Shown here: one piece after another, positions 1 to 11,700 of the stretch
Layout of the letters: every line of letters starts with the position of its first letter
Position numbering within the stretch: position 1 is the stretch's first letter
Assembly: GCF_947172395.1 (NCBI RefSeq)
Contig: NC_069092.1
Span: forward strand, 6,059,418 to 6,123,417
Length of the DNA stretch: 64,000 bases
Direction of reading: 5' to 3'
DNA from: Bicyclus anynana
Lineage: Eukaryota; Arthropoda; Insecta; Lepidoptera; Nymphalidae
Made by a program: the position numbers and the translations under genes
Notes under the pieces: model-generated
Database searches by the model: none
What the model was told of the DNA's origin: nothing
What the model saw: only the letters and a program-made list of their open reading frames with translations

Positions 1-261
1 ACAAATAATATTTAAATAACCTCTCACAGTGATCTTTCTGTGAATATTTTTAATATTATTTTAGAGTTCAAACAAATGAAAATTATCTAGGTATTATATC
101 TTCCCTAGCAAACAGATACGTAATGAAAAAGAAATAACCTTTTAAAGCTTGACAATTTATTCGTAGGTATTGGGTACATATGAGATAGTAGGTAACTGGA
201 ATTTCCTAACTTTTCTAATTCTTAATTAGGTACTACTTCATGATTTATTTAATAAACTAAC
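1..261. other. AT-rich noncoding DNA
   Basis: No open frame, repeat family or RNA gene could be recognised here. Confidence 0.6.
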
Positions 262-438
262 AAATACCCCGCGGTTTCACCTGCGTAAGATCCCGTTGCC
301 GTAGGAATATGGGAGTGTCCAGTGACAAATAACATGGCTCTCTATTGGCAAAATAAAAGTTAAAATTGTTTCAGTACCTATATCCAGAGATTTCCCCTAC
401 AACCTCACAAATTTTACCACTTTATAATATTAGTATAC
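262..438 (-). mobile_element. Degenerate Helitron-like element (CCCGTTCCCGT family)
   Basis: The stretch runs from a GCGGTTTCACCTGCGT block, through a CCCGTTGCCGTAGGAATATG block, to TATAATATTAGTATA. Better copies at 2567, 23117 and 29796 have the same order. Read on the minus strand the family starts TCTATACTAATATTATAA and ends CTAG, as Helitron-like elements do. Both termini are eroded in this copy. Confidence 0.65.
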
Positions 439-849
439 CTAGTAGGTACCTAATTTTAACTTTTGGTAAAACTCCTTATAAGCGTCTCAGTTACCTAAAT
501 AAAAAGTGAACCTCAAAAGGGCATAGGTGGTAGATAGTTAGATACATACTCTGTTCATATATCCCTAAACCCTGAGTGGTGTCCCCGATAAGAGTAACCC
601 GGGGTCACGACGTCGACAGCTCGGCCGATAAGTTCGGATTTAATACGTTAAAAGGTGCCCTAATCTCGCCGTTCCCATTCGTTATGGCGGCTTTACCTAT
701 TCCTAAGGCCGCACACGGTGATGTGTTGATAACTGATACTTTGTGAGTACATAAAACTTTCAGGCTTTGGTTTACTAGCGCTGTCTAAAGTCCATATATC
801 TCCGGGTCCCAGTGACGTGCATAAAGTTTTAACTAGGGTGGGCATTTGA
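439..849. other. Noncoding DNA with a GC-richer pocket at 575-720
   Basis: Nothing is recognised. Positions 575-720 are richer in G, C and CpG than the flanks and could be an old repeat or a regulatory island. There is no coding signal. Confidence 0.4.
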
Positions 850-1163
850 ATAAATTATCATCATTATCAACCCATAGTCAACTCACTGCTGAGCTCGAGC
901 CTCCTCTCAGAAAGACAGGGGTCAGGCTAAAAGTCCACCACGCTGGCCCAATGCGCATTGGCAGACTTCACACACGCAGAGTATTAAGAAAATTCTCTGG
1001 TATGCAGGTTTTCTCACTATGTTTTTCCTTCACCGTTAGAGACACGTGATATCTAATTTCTTAAAAACCACACAACTGAAAATTAGAGGTGCATGCCCCG
1101 GACTGGATTCGAACCCATACCCTCCGGAATCGGAGGCAGAGGTCCACTGGACTATCACGGAAC
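850..1163 (-). mobile_element. tRNA-derived SINE, family B, nearly full length
   Basis: Read on the minus strand, the copy begins with a tRNA-like head (CCGTGATAGTCCAGTGG as A-box region, GGGTTCGAATCC as B-box). It continues through a body that includes AGAGAATTTTCTTAA-like and CTGCCAATGCGCATTGG-like blocks, and ends in a TGATGATAA-type tail. Related copies lie at 13655, 19099, 25907 and 28796. The head is a pol III promoter relic rather than a functional tRNA, because the acceptor arms do not pair well. Confidence 0.8.
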
Positions 1164-1979
1164 AAATTATAACAAATGGAAAGTACCTTCTCTAGTCATG
1201 TCAGTCTAAAGGCACTAACTTAATCATATTTCACTCAAAATTCACCTAAACATTCTAGCAGTAACTTCTAAAGTAGGCTTTTAGATTTACCTAGAATCTA
1301 GAGCATGTTACAGTCAATCTACCAGTATTGGTGCTGTATATATATGTGTGAGTAATTTTTCATATTATACCTAATGCCAAATCTTAAAACCAGAAGGCAG
1401 TGAAACAGTTTTAGTCATATTTAATATTTTTTGGCGAATATAACCAATAAATAATATTAAAACGGTCGTCAGATGACATTATAATATGAATATTGTAAAA
1501 TAACAACATTGAACGTGCCTATATATTATGTTAATTGATCATAAACGAGATCCAGCTTCGATTTGTGACGAAATTATAATTTTAAATCGCGTTCTTGGCA
1601 GTTAATTATACATTAAAGCAACGGAATTGGTAATGAAATGTCATAAAGGGCAATTAAATCACATTTCGTGCGACGCTTACGTTTATCTGTGGGTATAAGC
1701 GTCTTCTTACGCGTATAGCGTGGCAAGTTTGTAGATGACACTCCCATGATATGCGGGCGACGGGGGGAAGGACTGCGCGGGTATGAAGTCATACGCGGAG
1801 GGCATATCTACCCTCCTCTCGGCCCGCGCGGACCGTTGGGAGTGTTACGAAAGAATTCGCCAAGTTATAGCTGTATGTATTTTATTCAGAATCTCTGTCT
1901 CATGTCTTTTCAATAGTGTTTTACTATATTACTATAGGAGACGCCCGCAACTTCATCTCCACGGAAAACGTACCAACAC
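1164..1979. other. Noncoding DNA with GC/CpG-rich island at 1665-1860
   Basis: Most of this is AT-rich and featureless. The 1665-1860 interval stands out as GC- and CpG-rich in an AT-rich setting. The open frame across it (1783-2079) runs into a MITE and shows no domain, so it is not called as a gene. A conserved regulatory island is possible. Confidence 0.35.
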
Positions 1980-2203
1980 TTTTTTAACCGACTTCAAAAA
2001 AAGCAGGAGGTTTCTCAATTCGACCGTATATATTCCCTTCCCATCAAAAGTTAATGTTTTGAAGATCAAAAGTAAATGAATAGTTTTAGTGTTTTGCTTT
2101 CGCATTTACTATTATTTCGATTTCTCCTGATTTATATTATAAAATTAAAAAAAAACATACACTCGAATTGAGAACCTCCTCTTTTTTTGAAGTCGGTTAA
2201 AAA
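1980..2203. mobile_element. MITE-like element with ~43-bp terminal inverted repeats (TTTAACCGACTTC family)
   Basis: The left end TTTTTAACCGACTTC, an A-run, AGGAGG and CTCAATTCGA recurs as its reverse complement at the right end (2159-2203), differing by two small indels. The ~130-bp AT-rich interior has no coding potential. Related copies lie at 24015-24298 and 29549-29690. The superfamily cannot be assigned, because no clean target duplication is visible next to the terminal T/A runs. Confidence 0.7.
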
Positions 2204-2566
2204 TGCTAAGTTTTGTGTTTTTTCTACGTACAAATAACAGCATATTAACACCTAAGTATATCTAGACGTGACATTATAAAGTTATGATTAAGTAGGTTAT
2301 ATTTAATACAACAAATCAAAGCTGTTAAGGTTAATAGGTACACTTAAAGCAAGGCTTTTCATTTTATTTTACCGACCTATGTAATTATACATTATTTTAT
2401 TTCTTATCATTGACATGCCACGGAATACTTAATTCTAACTGTTAAGTAATAATTAGTGACCCTAAACTGTAACTTAGGTGACAACATAAATATTTAACTA
2501 CTTAACTAAGTAGGTATATACATAACTAAGTATGTATGTATGTAGGCTTAACAATCATATCAATGA
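2204..2566. other. AT-rich noncoding DNA
   Basis: Nothing recognisable apart from short TATGTA/TAGGTA-type words near 2510-2545. Confidence 0.5.
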
Positions 2567-2760
2567 CTAGCTGACACCGCGCACCCGCGTGGTTCCCGTT
2601 CCCGTGGGAATACGGGAATAGTGTATAGCCTAAAGCCTTCCTCGATACATGGGCTATCTAATACTGAAATGATTTATCATATCGGACCAACAGTTGCTTA
2701 GATTAGAGCGTTCAATCAAACAAACAAACAAACTCTTCAGCTTTATAATATTGTTATAGA
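2567..2760 (-). mobile_element. Helitron-like non-autonomous element, complete
   Basis: On the minus strand the copy starts with TC inside ATCTATAAC and ends with CTAG followed by T. This fits insertion between A and T. The body has the family blocks: GTTTGTTTGTTTGATTGAA, a degenerate ACCAGTAGTTCC site, GGCTATCTAA and CCCGTTCCCGTGGGAAT. No transposase is encoded. Confidence 0.75.
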
Positions 2761-2822
2761 TATTCGTTGCAGGTATACCAGCTATTAAATGTTACGAATT
2801 CTACAAAATCCTTATCTATGAT

Positions 2823-3022
2823 ATTTTTTTTTTATTCTTTACAAGTTAGCCCTTGACTACAATCTCACCTGATGGTAAGTGATGATGCAGTCTAAGATGG
2901 AAGCGGGCTAACTTGTTAGGAGGAGGATGAAAATCTACACCCCTTACGGTTTCTACACGGCATCGTACCGGAACGCTAAATCGCTTGGCGGTACGTCTTT
3001 GCCGGTAGGGTGGTAACTAGGG
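2823..3022 (-). mobile_element. tRNA-derived SINE, family A, head-truncated
   Basis: The T-run at 2826-2834 is the A-tail on the minus strand. It is followed by the family tail TCACCTGATGGTAAGTGATG and the body as far as GGTAGGGTGGTAACTAG. The tRNA-like head present in the copy at 52998-53317 is missing, which is the usual 5' truncation for a SINE. Confidence 0.8.
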
Positions 3023-5614
3023 TGATTTTAATAAACTGCATCTAAAAGGTGTTATTTTCTCAACAATGCCTGAGATGTACTTTTAAAAGGGCAATAAAAG
3101 CGCTCGTAACACTTGTACTTAGTAATCTTTATGAGCCGACTTGTGTCAATTTTATAGGCCAACGGTTGGCAAATGGTTTGACGCCGTCGGAAGCCAAACT
3201 GCTAAATTTTTGAAACTGCTCAATAAACACTTCGTAAAATGGTTTAACATACGCTTGAGACTTCTGGGCTTCATTGAATATTAGACTAACTACCTAGATT
3301 TAAATCCATTAGGTAAGATTTAAATGTTTACTTTTAAAATTTATTCCTATTCATGATGAAGCTCATAAATAGAGAATAATTAGGTAGACGTATTATAAGC
3401 CTGGTCACGACAAATCAAAAACCTCACCAGGTTGCAAAAGAAGAACTAATTTCCTTCTACTATACGAGTAACAAAATAAACACAGATTGCTGAAAAATAT
3501 TTGTGGCATCCCTAAACCAGGTTTTTTATATTTCAATTTTCTATATTGTCATTTCCTTATAATTTCTACCAAGTTTCATCATTTCTGTCTTCTGTAATTT
3601 CTGACAGAGAGACACAAACTGGTTAATATTGTAATATGTATATTGTATAGTTACCTACATATAACATAAGCTTGTAGATAACATAGGCATATTATTAGAC
3701 TCTTGAATAGTTACAAAGAAATCGTTTTATTTTTTTCGCTTTTACAAATAAATACAAAACTCGTGCATTCAAGTAAGTATAAATAAGTAATGATTGTAAT
3801 AAGTTTAGTTTCACTCTTAGGAATAAATGAAATTATGATTGAAAAAAATATGTATGAAAGAATATGAAATTCACGGGGTGAAAATAATGCACTGTAATGG
3901 CACCGCAGTTTGGGCGACAGCGTATTTTAATTAGCGATACACGGGAATGCTTTGAAAATGTGGTTTTGCAACCGCCGGATTATAATGCAAGTATACATTC
4001 ACAATAATACGTGTCACCCTCGGTTTTTGCTTTGTTTGTTGTTCTGGGTGTTGTAGATTAGTTTAAATTAGTAAGTAAGCTTTTTAAGCTTTTGTATATG
4101 AATATTGGATACCTGACGTACGAAATGTTGACTTTCTAAGCTTTGTTTTTATTTTATTCATAGAGAGGAAAATCCTCATGGACATTGGACACCCGTTTAG
4201 ACTAGTATTTATTTAGTATTTATTTATTTACTTAGCATCCATGCACTTACAAACGAATACATAAGCTTAGCATGCATGATACATGGGGCCCTGTCAGGGT
4301 ATTGCTAAAAATAATAATGTTACATGGAATAATAAGAGACTAGTGCCGGCCTACTGGCTACAAACCTCTCCTGGACTAGATGCAAAGCTTAAACCAAGAA
4401 TTATAGTGTGTACTGATGTGTCGACAAAACAAACAGATAATACGTAGATATTTGACACATTGGAGCGTAATTTATCTATTTTGTACTCGTCGATGTCGTC
4501 ATTTGCCTATATTAAGTTTTACTAGTATTTGAACTTTATTTCTTTAAGATGCCAAAAGTAAAATGTCACAAACAACGAAGTTGCCATGGAAATGAGCGAT
4601 GTCACATCGCTGTAACTTTACAGAATGCAGGCTGACCAGATGCTAGCATCCCATGGGTGAGTATTATCCCCGTAAAGTTTCCACAAAAATATTCCAAAGA
4701 CGACGCGTTTAAGATATCATTCCCGCACATTCAACGACTCTAATTAAAAGCCCTAAAATCTAATAAAAGATAACTCGAGTCTGAGACCGAACGCCGCATT
4801 CATAAGGAAAACTTTGGCGATTAAAATTCCTCTAACGAGTGCAAAACCATCTCCTTTAATAAATACAGGCCCCTTCTAATTTTCCTCGGAGAGATTTAGG
4901 CGGCATAAATTTTGCAGTCTGAAAAGAAACTCAGTGAAAGAAGAGCTTGTACATTTTTACGATGGAGGATCCCATTCGCCCCTCAGGCGGCGAGTTGTCT
5001 CTCTTTTAAATTAAATTTTCACTCCTAATTTGAAAGTATAATGTCATTTCACTTGAATTTCGTTATTAAAACTTTTAAATCATTCGGAAGTTTCCTTTTG
5101 TACACTTTAAGGGTGAGATCGCGTGATTTTTTAATCAAAATTGGATCATTTCTAGTGATTTTTTACGAGCGCGCCACTCCGACGGCATCAAAACGTCATT
5201 AGCCACTCGCGGAGCAGATATTGCTTTTCTTTGAGAACTGCTGCGATTTTATTGAACGATTCGGACCCTTCTTTTGAAAACAAATATTATTCTCCCTAAA
5301 AATCAATTATATACCTATACAGTTAATCTGTCTACCAAATATAGTTCAGTACGGCTTTTTGTACAAAAACTCGTCTGTGAAAGAACAACTACTGTCCTTA
5401 TTTCCGCCATGATAATATTATATTACTGTTTCGGAATGAACAGTATCGATACCGATTTTAATACAGGAACTACCAACAACACCTATCCTAAGTTTGATAA
5501 AACATCGGCATTGTAAGACCTAAATATACGAGTAGCTTAGATTTAGTTTTACCTCATAATTACGCTTCTGTTAACCTGATAATATAAGCGTAACTATATT
5601 AACTGTTAATATAA
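3023..5614. other. Long noncoding stretch; candidate conserved island 4740-5270
   Basis: No gene or RNA is recognised. The segment at 4740-5270 has mixed composition, few simple repeats and many distinct AT/GC-balanced words, unlike its repeat-rich AT flanks. That is what conserved noncoding DNA often looks like. The open frame 5274-5516 shows no family resemblance and is not called. Confidence 0.3.
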
Positions 5615-5790
5615 TCACACTAATATTATAAAGGCGAAAGTTTGTGTGTGTGTTTTTGTTTGTATCTCCTTTACGATGCGGTTTGCAAACCGATTTGGCT
5701 ACGCAATACCTATTTTTCATCCCGAAAAAAATCAAAGTTCCCGTGGAATTTGTAATAAACTGTATTACACGCAAACTGAGCGTCCGCTAG
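5615..5790 (+). mobile_element. Helitron-like element, complete (176 bp)
   Basis: It starts A|TCACACTAATATTATAAAGG, carries a GTGTGTGTG stretch and the body blocks CCGATTTGGCT and TTTTCATCCCG, and ends GCGTCCGCTAG|T. The A|T flanks and the TC/CTAG ends fit the Helitron-like superfamily abundant in Lepidoptera. The usual 3' hairpin arm (GCGGAC) is mutated in this copy. Confidence 0.8.
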
Positions 5791-7336
5791 TTAAAAATAA
5801 AACTACACAAGACATGCATTATTAAAAATCTTGCCTACTTACAAAAACAGATAGAATTAAAAAAAAAAACATCTTAAATGTGGCTTAAAACCCAAAGCAG
5901 TTGTTTTACGAGTTGAATAGTTAAAACATCTTTAAAAACAAACAACCGTTTAAAAAAAGGGGTTGTGAGTGTGAGCTGTAAATATTATCGTCAAAACGGT
6001 CAATGGGATCTGTCTGAAGTCCTTGACACACAAACACACTGCAAAGTGCTGCAGACGAGCTTTTATAGACCATAAACATTTTACTAGCTCGACCTTGTGT
6101 AGGGTCTGCAATGAGGTCGTTGCACTCAAACTTTACGACTTCTCACTTTGGGAGATGTAACAAGCGTTTATGGAAACAATTTTTGGTGTCATTCTTATAT
6201 TTCGGTACTTCCCAAACTACATGTGTTAACGAAAAGGGGTAGAAAGGTTTTGAAATGTATTTAGGTATAATTGATTTTTTATACGAGCACTATTAAGTTG
6301 ATTGAGTCTTAAGTCTTACTTTTTATAAATTATAGTGTATTAAAATTAAATAAATATAACAATCACAGTTACCTATAAAAACATACAATAGTTAATCTGA
6401 CAGCAGTGTGACCACAGATATACGTAACGCACACAACAGATGTTAGCTTTTAGCGATGACTTTTCTGTGAGTATGCCGCAGTGTATCTAGTTGGAAGAAC
6501 CGATAGACGTTTCTCTCCTGGTCAGTCGACCCTCCACTAGGAGAACTGGCGAATTAAAACGGGTCTAAGGGATGGATGCAGGCCGAGTAGAGAGACCTTT
6601 ACGAGTAGTTACATCGAGCAGTTCTGCATACGTAAAATATCCTTTAGGTAGAACAATTTTTAAGTTTTTGGGGAAGGAGATTTCCATTTTGTACAATTTT
6701 TATTGATACTGCATACCTACATACCCTAGTTAAAAACTTTCAGCACGCCACTAAGTGCTAGTTACCGACCACCATATTGGCAAAATCAGTTAGTGAGTTA
6801 CTGTTAGCTAATTTTGAGATAATAGTACGGTTAACTAGCCGCACAGTAAAAAATAACTTTTTTTGTGGACAAATTGAAATACCATACCTTTTACCTGTTT
6901 AAATAAATTACACAAAAAGGACGCGTTTTGTTTCTATTGTAAAGATCCTAAGCTCATTTCCTAGAAATGTAGTATAATAAAACATTGCGTCAAAGTAACG
7001 GATTCTGGTGTAACAAAAGGCGTTTGAATGAAAGGGTTGTTTTTCTTGTGCGCAAAATAAAGGGGTTTGAAAGGATCTGGTCATTGTCACCCCTTCTTTG
7101 TTTATTGTTCTGTAGTATAAGTGATTGCGCAAAATGCTGTTTTGTGCAATATTTTTTGTTGGATTTTTGAAAATAATAGGTTTTTTTAATAGCTGACCAC
7201 CTATTGACGGTCATTTACCTAAGCTTTTAAGCGGGTTTGTGTTACAATAGTATTTAGAGAAGTTTTAACAGGTTTAAATGTACCTAAATATAGTTTGAAA
7301 ATTAGGTAGGTACTTAATGATGGTTATTGTCTTATA
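5791..7336. other. Noncoding DNA; possible decayed LINE fragment 6478-6605
   Basis: The 6478-6605 stretch (with AACCGATAGACGTT, GGTCAGTCGACCCTCCAC and GGATGGATGCAGGC) resembles in order the 3' coding end of the RTE-like LINE seen at 52478-52890, but it is badly decayed. The rest is AT-rich. Overlapping small open frames at 6908-7214 on both strands are in low-complexity DNA and are not called. Confidence 0.35.
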
Positions 7337-7436
7337 TTGCCGCTGGATGCTGGCGGCTCGAGACCGTTGTGTTTGGAAGTCCTTGCAAGATGCCTATGTC
7401 CAGCAATGGACGTCCATCGGCGGATAATGATGATTA
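7337..7436 (+). mobile_element. RTE-like LINE 3' tail fragment
   Basis: The conceptual translation gives a RWMLAARDRCVWKSLQDAY-like string, the C-terminal end of an RTE-type endonuclease-reverse transcriptase. It is followed by TATGTCCAGCAATGGACGTC and a GAT-type microsatellite tail. Only ~100 bp is left, as expected of an extreme 5' truncation. The same tail is seen at 17934-18009 and in reverse at 52478-52560. Confidence 0.75.
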
Positions 7437-8713
7437 TCTTATGAAAGAGAATGTCGACTAGATCATACCAGCGACTTCATCCGCTAGAAAATTAGTGCAA
7501 GCTTTATCCCCTTTTTCACAGATTTTCACAGTTTTTTTACAGTTAAATTTTCATGCGTACAATGCGTAATTAAAAACTAATATTTATTTGAGAAACTTCT
7601 GTAGCATAGATTTTCTATTATTTTAAAATTTTCATAGATATAGTACGAAGTACGTAGTTAGTATGATATTCGACTGTGCACGTACAATTACACTCAAAAG
7701 TGTTTAAACGCGTGCTCCGTGGTGGCACGTTACATTAAAGATTTCAACTAATTGAAAATTTCGTACGCGATTGTATTGGCATCTACGTGTTGACTATAGT
7801 TATTTGTGACTGTACCATAAATGTGTAACGCATAGTTCAACTTATAGGCCACGTACTATACTTATTTACTCTCCCCACGTGCTTTTGACAAAAAAAAATG
7901 AGAAAGAACAATATCACATCTAAATTTAAAAATCCAATCTCAGCGTGGCATCCGAGCCGAGTCCCGACATTCCTCCTTTTTATCCACAAAGCCTTATCCT
8001 ACACGGCATAAATCGCCCCGACCCGTATAACTCTTGCCGGCCATTAAAAAGATAAACAACTTAATATAGGCATAATAATAAACAAACCGGAGTCGACTTA
8101 GTTAGATCCCTGTATACTCTCATAATTTTATTTATTCACGAAACCGTAAATATCTTTAGGAATAATTCCGAAGGCTTTTTGCGGGGATTAAGGGGGCGCT
8201 GCGGGCCTGAGAAAATTATATTCGGCCATAACAGTTATCATGCATCACCTGGAAGACGGTTAATGCGCCTTTTCGCAATCTCGAGGGCGGTGCGGGAGAC
8301 GCCGCGCTCAAATTACTTTTTCAAAGTATTTACATGTAAATAGAGTCGGCGTGTAGCGAACTTTGGCGTGCTCTCTCACGCGTCTGTCTTATGTGTCTAG
8401 GGCCGTCTGCATAATCCGTCCAAACTCCTTTATACCGTGTTATACCAAAGACATTATAGAAGCCAATAAAATCAGCAATCATGAGCTTAGTATCAAAAAA
8501 AACTTTCTCTAACAATGTTTTTCTACTTTCTTTTGTCGTTTTTCTGACGTTCATATTACCCGTATCGAAACCAAAAAATAAAAAATATAAATGACTTGGA
8601 AATTATTATCCTCTAATTTTTCTTAAACTAGGCAATTAATTAGGTAAACAAGACCTGTACCTAATAAAAAATGAGTCCTTTACCTCACTAAACCGTGGTC
8701 ATATTAAAATTCA
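7437..8713. other. Noncoding DNA with candidate conserved island 7925-8330
   Basis: Positions 7925-8330 are compositionally balanced, contain CpG-rich blocks and no known repeat, and stand out from the AT-rich flanks. The minus-strand open frame at 8330-8554 has no recognisable domain. Regulatory DNA is plausible but unproven. Confidence 0.3.
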
Positions 8714-8758
8714 TAGGTATATGATATTACAGTCTTCATCTGTAATATCATATACCTA
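8714..8758. repeat. Perfect 19-bp-arm hairpin, 7-nt loop
   Basis: The left arm 8714-8732 (AGGTATATGATATTACAG core) is the exact reverse complement of 8740-8758; the loop is TCTTCAT. It is much shorter than an animal pre-miRNA, so a template-switch palindrome is the simpler reading. Confidence 0.9.
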
Positions 8759-11700
8759 ATTATAATCATAAAGATCATTTCGCAATAAATATGCTAAGAT
8801 TTATAATGATACTATAGGTACCCAATTCCCATGTTAGGTAATAGTTATTAACCTGGAATTAATATATCCAATAAATATTCATATCACTTCATTTCCGAGA
8901 TTAATCCCAATTACGAGCAATGTAACGGCACTGGGAAAACTCTTTCGCATAATATATGTAATATCATTTAAAAACATGCTCTATACGTAAAAGCTTGTAT
9001 AATTATCATCCATTTTACTTATAAACTTTCATAACGGCCTATACGTCGACTTAACCTCTACTTTTGGGGGTGGCAGCGAGGGGGTTCAATAGGGTTGTGC
9101 TTTTATAAGAAATAGTTCCTATCTTAGACAATAAAATATTACAGGCAAACTAAATAAACTTTAGAATTTAGATTAATGGGTTATTATTGTATTGTAACCC
9201 CTAGGTAAGTGTCAATGGTTCCTAATTAGGTACAAGTTTTTGGAATGTTACGTTTTTACTCATGTGAGGTCATAGTGTCTAAATTCGCTGCCCATTAGAA
9301 CACATATTTTGCTTGATGTTGAAATTCTTTAAAAGCAGAAAATTAATTATTACCTAGGTAATTTCATAACCTTCTTGCATGCTGTTTTACTTATTTAATC
9401 TTTTTGATCAAGGCCTGGATTCTTCCTGAAGCTTTGATAAAGTTAGAAACTTTTGAGATATCGATTTACAGATGAATATTTTGGAGGCTTAATTATAAAA
9501 TCAAACAGTATTGTATTGCAAGGAAATATAAAATACTGAAAAGAAAAGAAATCGTAACTAGGAGCAACGTGTAATTCATTCGAAGATCAAAATTTAAAAG
9601 CTTTCATATCGGAGTAATTAGATCCAGTGCATTATATTAGGTATAGGTAAAGTAAAATGGGCGGAGATTACGAACAACATCTTGATTCAAAAGTTTGTGC
9701 CAGTTGATAATAAAGGCACTTGATCTCTATTTGGGGTTACCTGTGACCAAAATTAGCGGCAACCTTGTTTAGAATAGGAACTTTAAAAAGAAGAAGATAG
9801 TCGGGATATTAAGGCTCTGCTTAATGTTTTTGAAACAGAAAAATAGTTTCAATCATGTAATTGTTTTGGAGTTTCGTTGACTCCGCGTTCCATGAACAAA
9901 CTCATGACTAAGAGCCTTGTATGTGCTTGAAACTAGTCAGGCAAGACAACAATCACGTGAGTGTAACAAGCTTTTCTATTTCAATCAATATTATTAAAAC
10001 ACTAACTAATAGATTTAATTCTAGAGTGTCTGTAATGTCTTTAGATTCAAAATACAAAGAAGTGACTAGTCATAGTGTAGTGTTAAGCGCTACTTAGAAG
10101 TAACGTGAACAAAGTGACCTAAAGTAATACTTAGTGAAAGACTAAGATTAAGTAAGTAAATATTAGTAAATGTAATAAGTTTAGGTTAATGTTAAATGAC
10201 TAATTAGTTACATAAGTAGACTAGATTGTAATCTTACTTTTTTCAAATTGATACTACAACAGAGAAAAAAGAAGACAAAGAAACTAAAAGAAGGGTTGTT
10301 AAGCGACAACCCTGGGGTTGGCGTGCCTCCACGCATTATAATGGAAGTCTAAGAAAAACGGGTGCACGGTTCGGAATAGAAAAGGCTCCTTTGGAAATAG
10401 CTTTGGCGGAAAGCTTTGGATTTATGCCTGCTACGGGATACGCTGGAAAATATCCGAGAGCTGATTTTTAATGGTGCCATTGTTTCTATTTTAAGCGCGG
10501 CGTGCGAATGGAATACTCAAGTTTTAGTCGTTGCGTTGTTTGCTTAATGTTATCCTTAGCGGGCGTGCGTACAAGCGATAATGTTGCTGTGATATTGTTT
10601 TTGGTGCTGCGAAAATTCGGGTAATTTATGCAAGGAAGATCATCTGAAACCGACATGTTTCTTGAGTATTGTGAAACGAAAAAATTAAAAATGCCTAATA
10701 AGTCAATTAATGTTCCTTTAATTACCAAAATTGAGGATATAACATTTTACGTTCACCCTTAGAACAATTTTGTTTTCGTATATACGGCAGGTAGGTACCT
10801 AAACCTATGTATTGAATTCTAAAGATTTTAAATTCGTTATATCGTGGTTTGCATCTATCCATATAAATAGGTACATTAAATACCTACATACGAGTATCAT
10901 TATAAAAAAAGATTTAAAATGCAGGCAATTGAACAAAAAAATATATAAAAAAAACTTCCTTTTCTTAAGTTAAAAAAAATATTATTAAAGAAAATCTATG
11001 TACCTATCTATCTAAGTACTAAGAAGGTAGATACAACTAACCTTTCTGAAAACTTAATATACCTATAAATAGGTAACTGGTCACCTGTTTACTCTACCCT
11101 GCAATGGGAAAGCAGCGAGAACCCTTTAAAGTATTCAAGAGTTGGTGATCTTTTATAAATTGATTTTCCTAATATACCTACCTACAAATTCAAAGTAGTT
11201 AAGTATGATATCATTACCAACTACCTACACATAGTTTTTAATATTTTGAGTAGTTTTAATAGTATTAGAACGTACCTAATATATTGTTTAAAATTACAAT
11301 TTGACTACCTACTACACCTACCAACATAATTTATAATAACAGGTAGGTAGGTAAACCTACCTACCTGTTATTTGAATTAGGTACCTGTTATTAGAGTTAT
11401 ATGATTTAATTTATCCGAAATACGTATAATTATTATTTATTATTTAAACAATCTAAAATACCATTTAAACTTTAATTAGAACAGTTTAAAAATGTTTTTT
11501 TATCTACGAAAAAAAATTCGTTAACGGTCCCATAACATGTTATGATAGAGCCATAAAGTCAATTAATGTCCGAGCTTAAATATCACACGGAGCCGCTTAA
11601 AAAATATTATCTCTAAAAACATCGAACGTAACCTATTTTCGTATTCGTCCCGTAATCAGTGAGATGTCATTTTTCATCTCCGGAAGAAATAAAAATGCCT

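Noticed and set aside
1081..1163. tRNA gene (minus strand, GGGTTCGAATCC arm)
   Set aside because: The tRNA-like head continues into the SINE B body, the acceptor stem does not pair well, and diverged copies occur elsewhere.
5274..5516. 80-codon open frame at the end of a balanced island
   Set aside because: No recognisable family and AT-driven codon content.
8714..8758. Pre-miRNA
   Set aside because: Arms of 19 bp and a total of 45 nt are too short for a Drosha/Dicer substrate; no known mature miRNA sequence was recognised.
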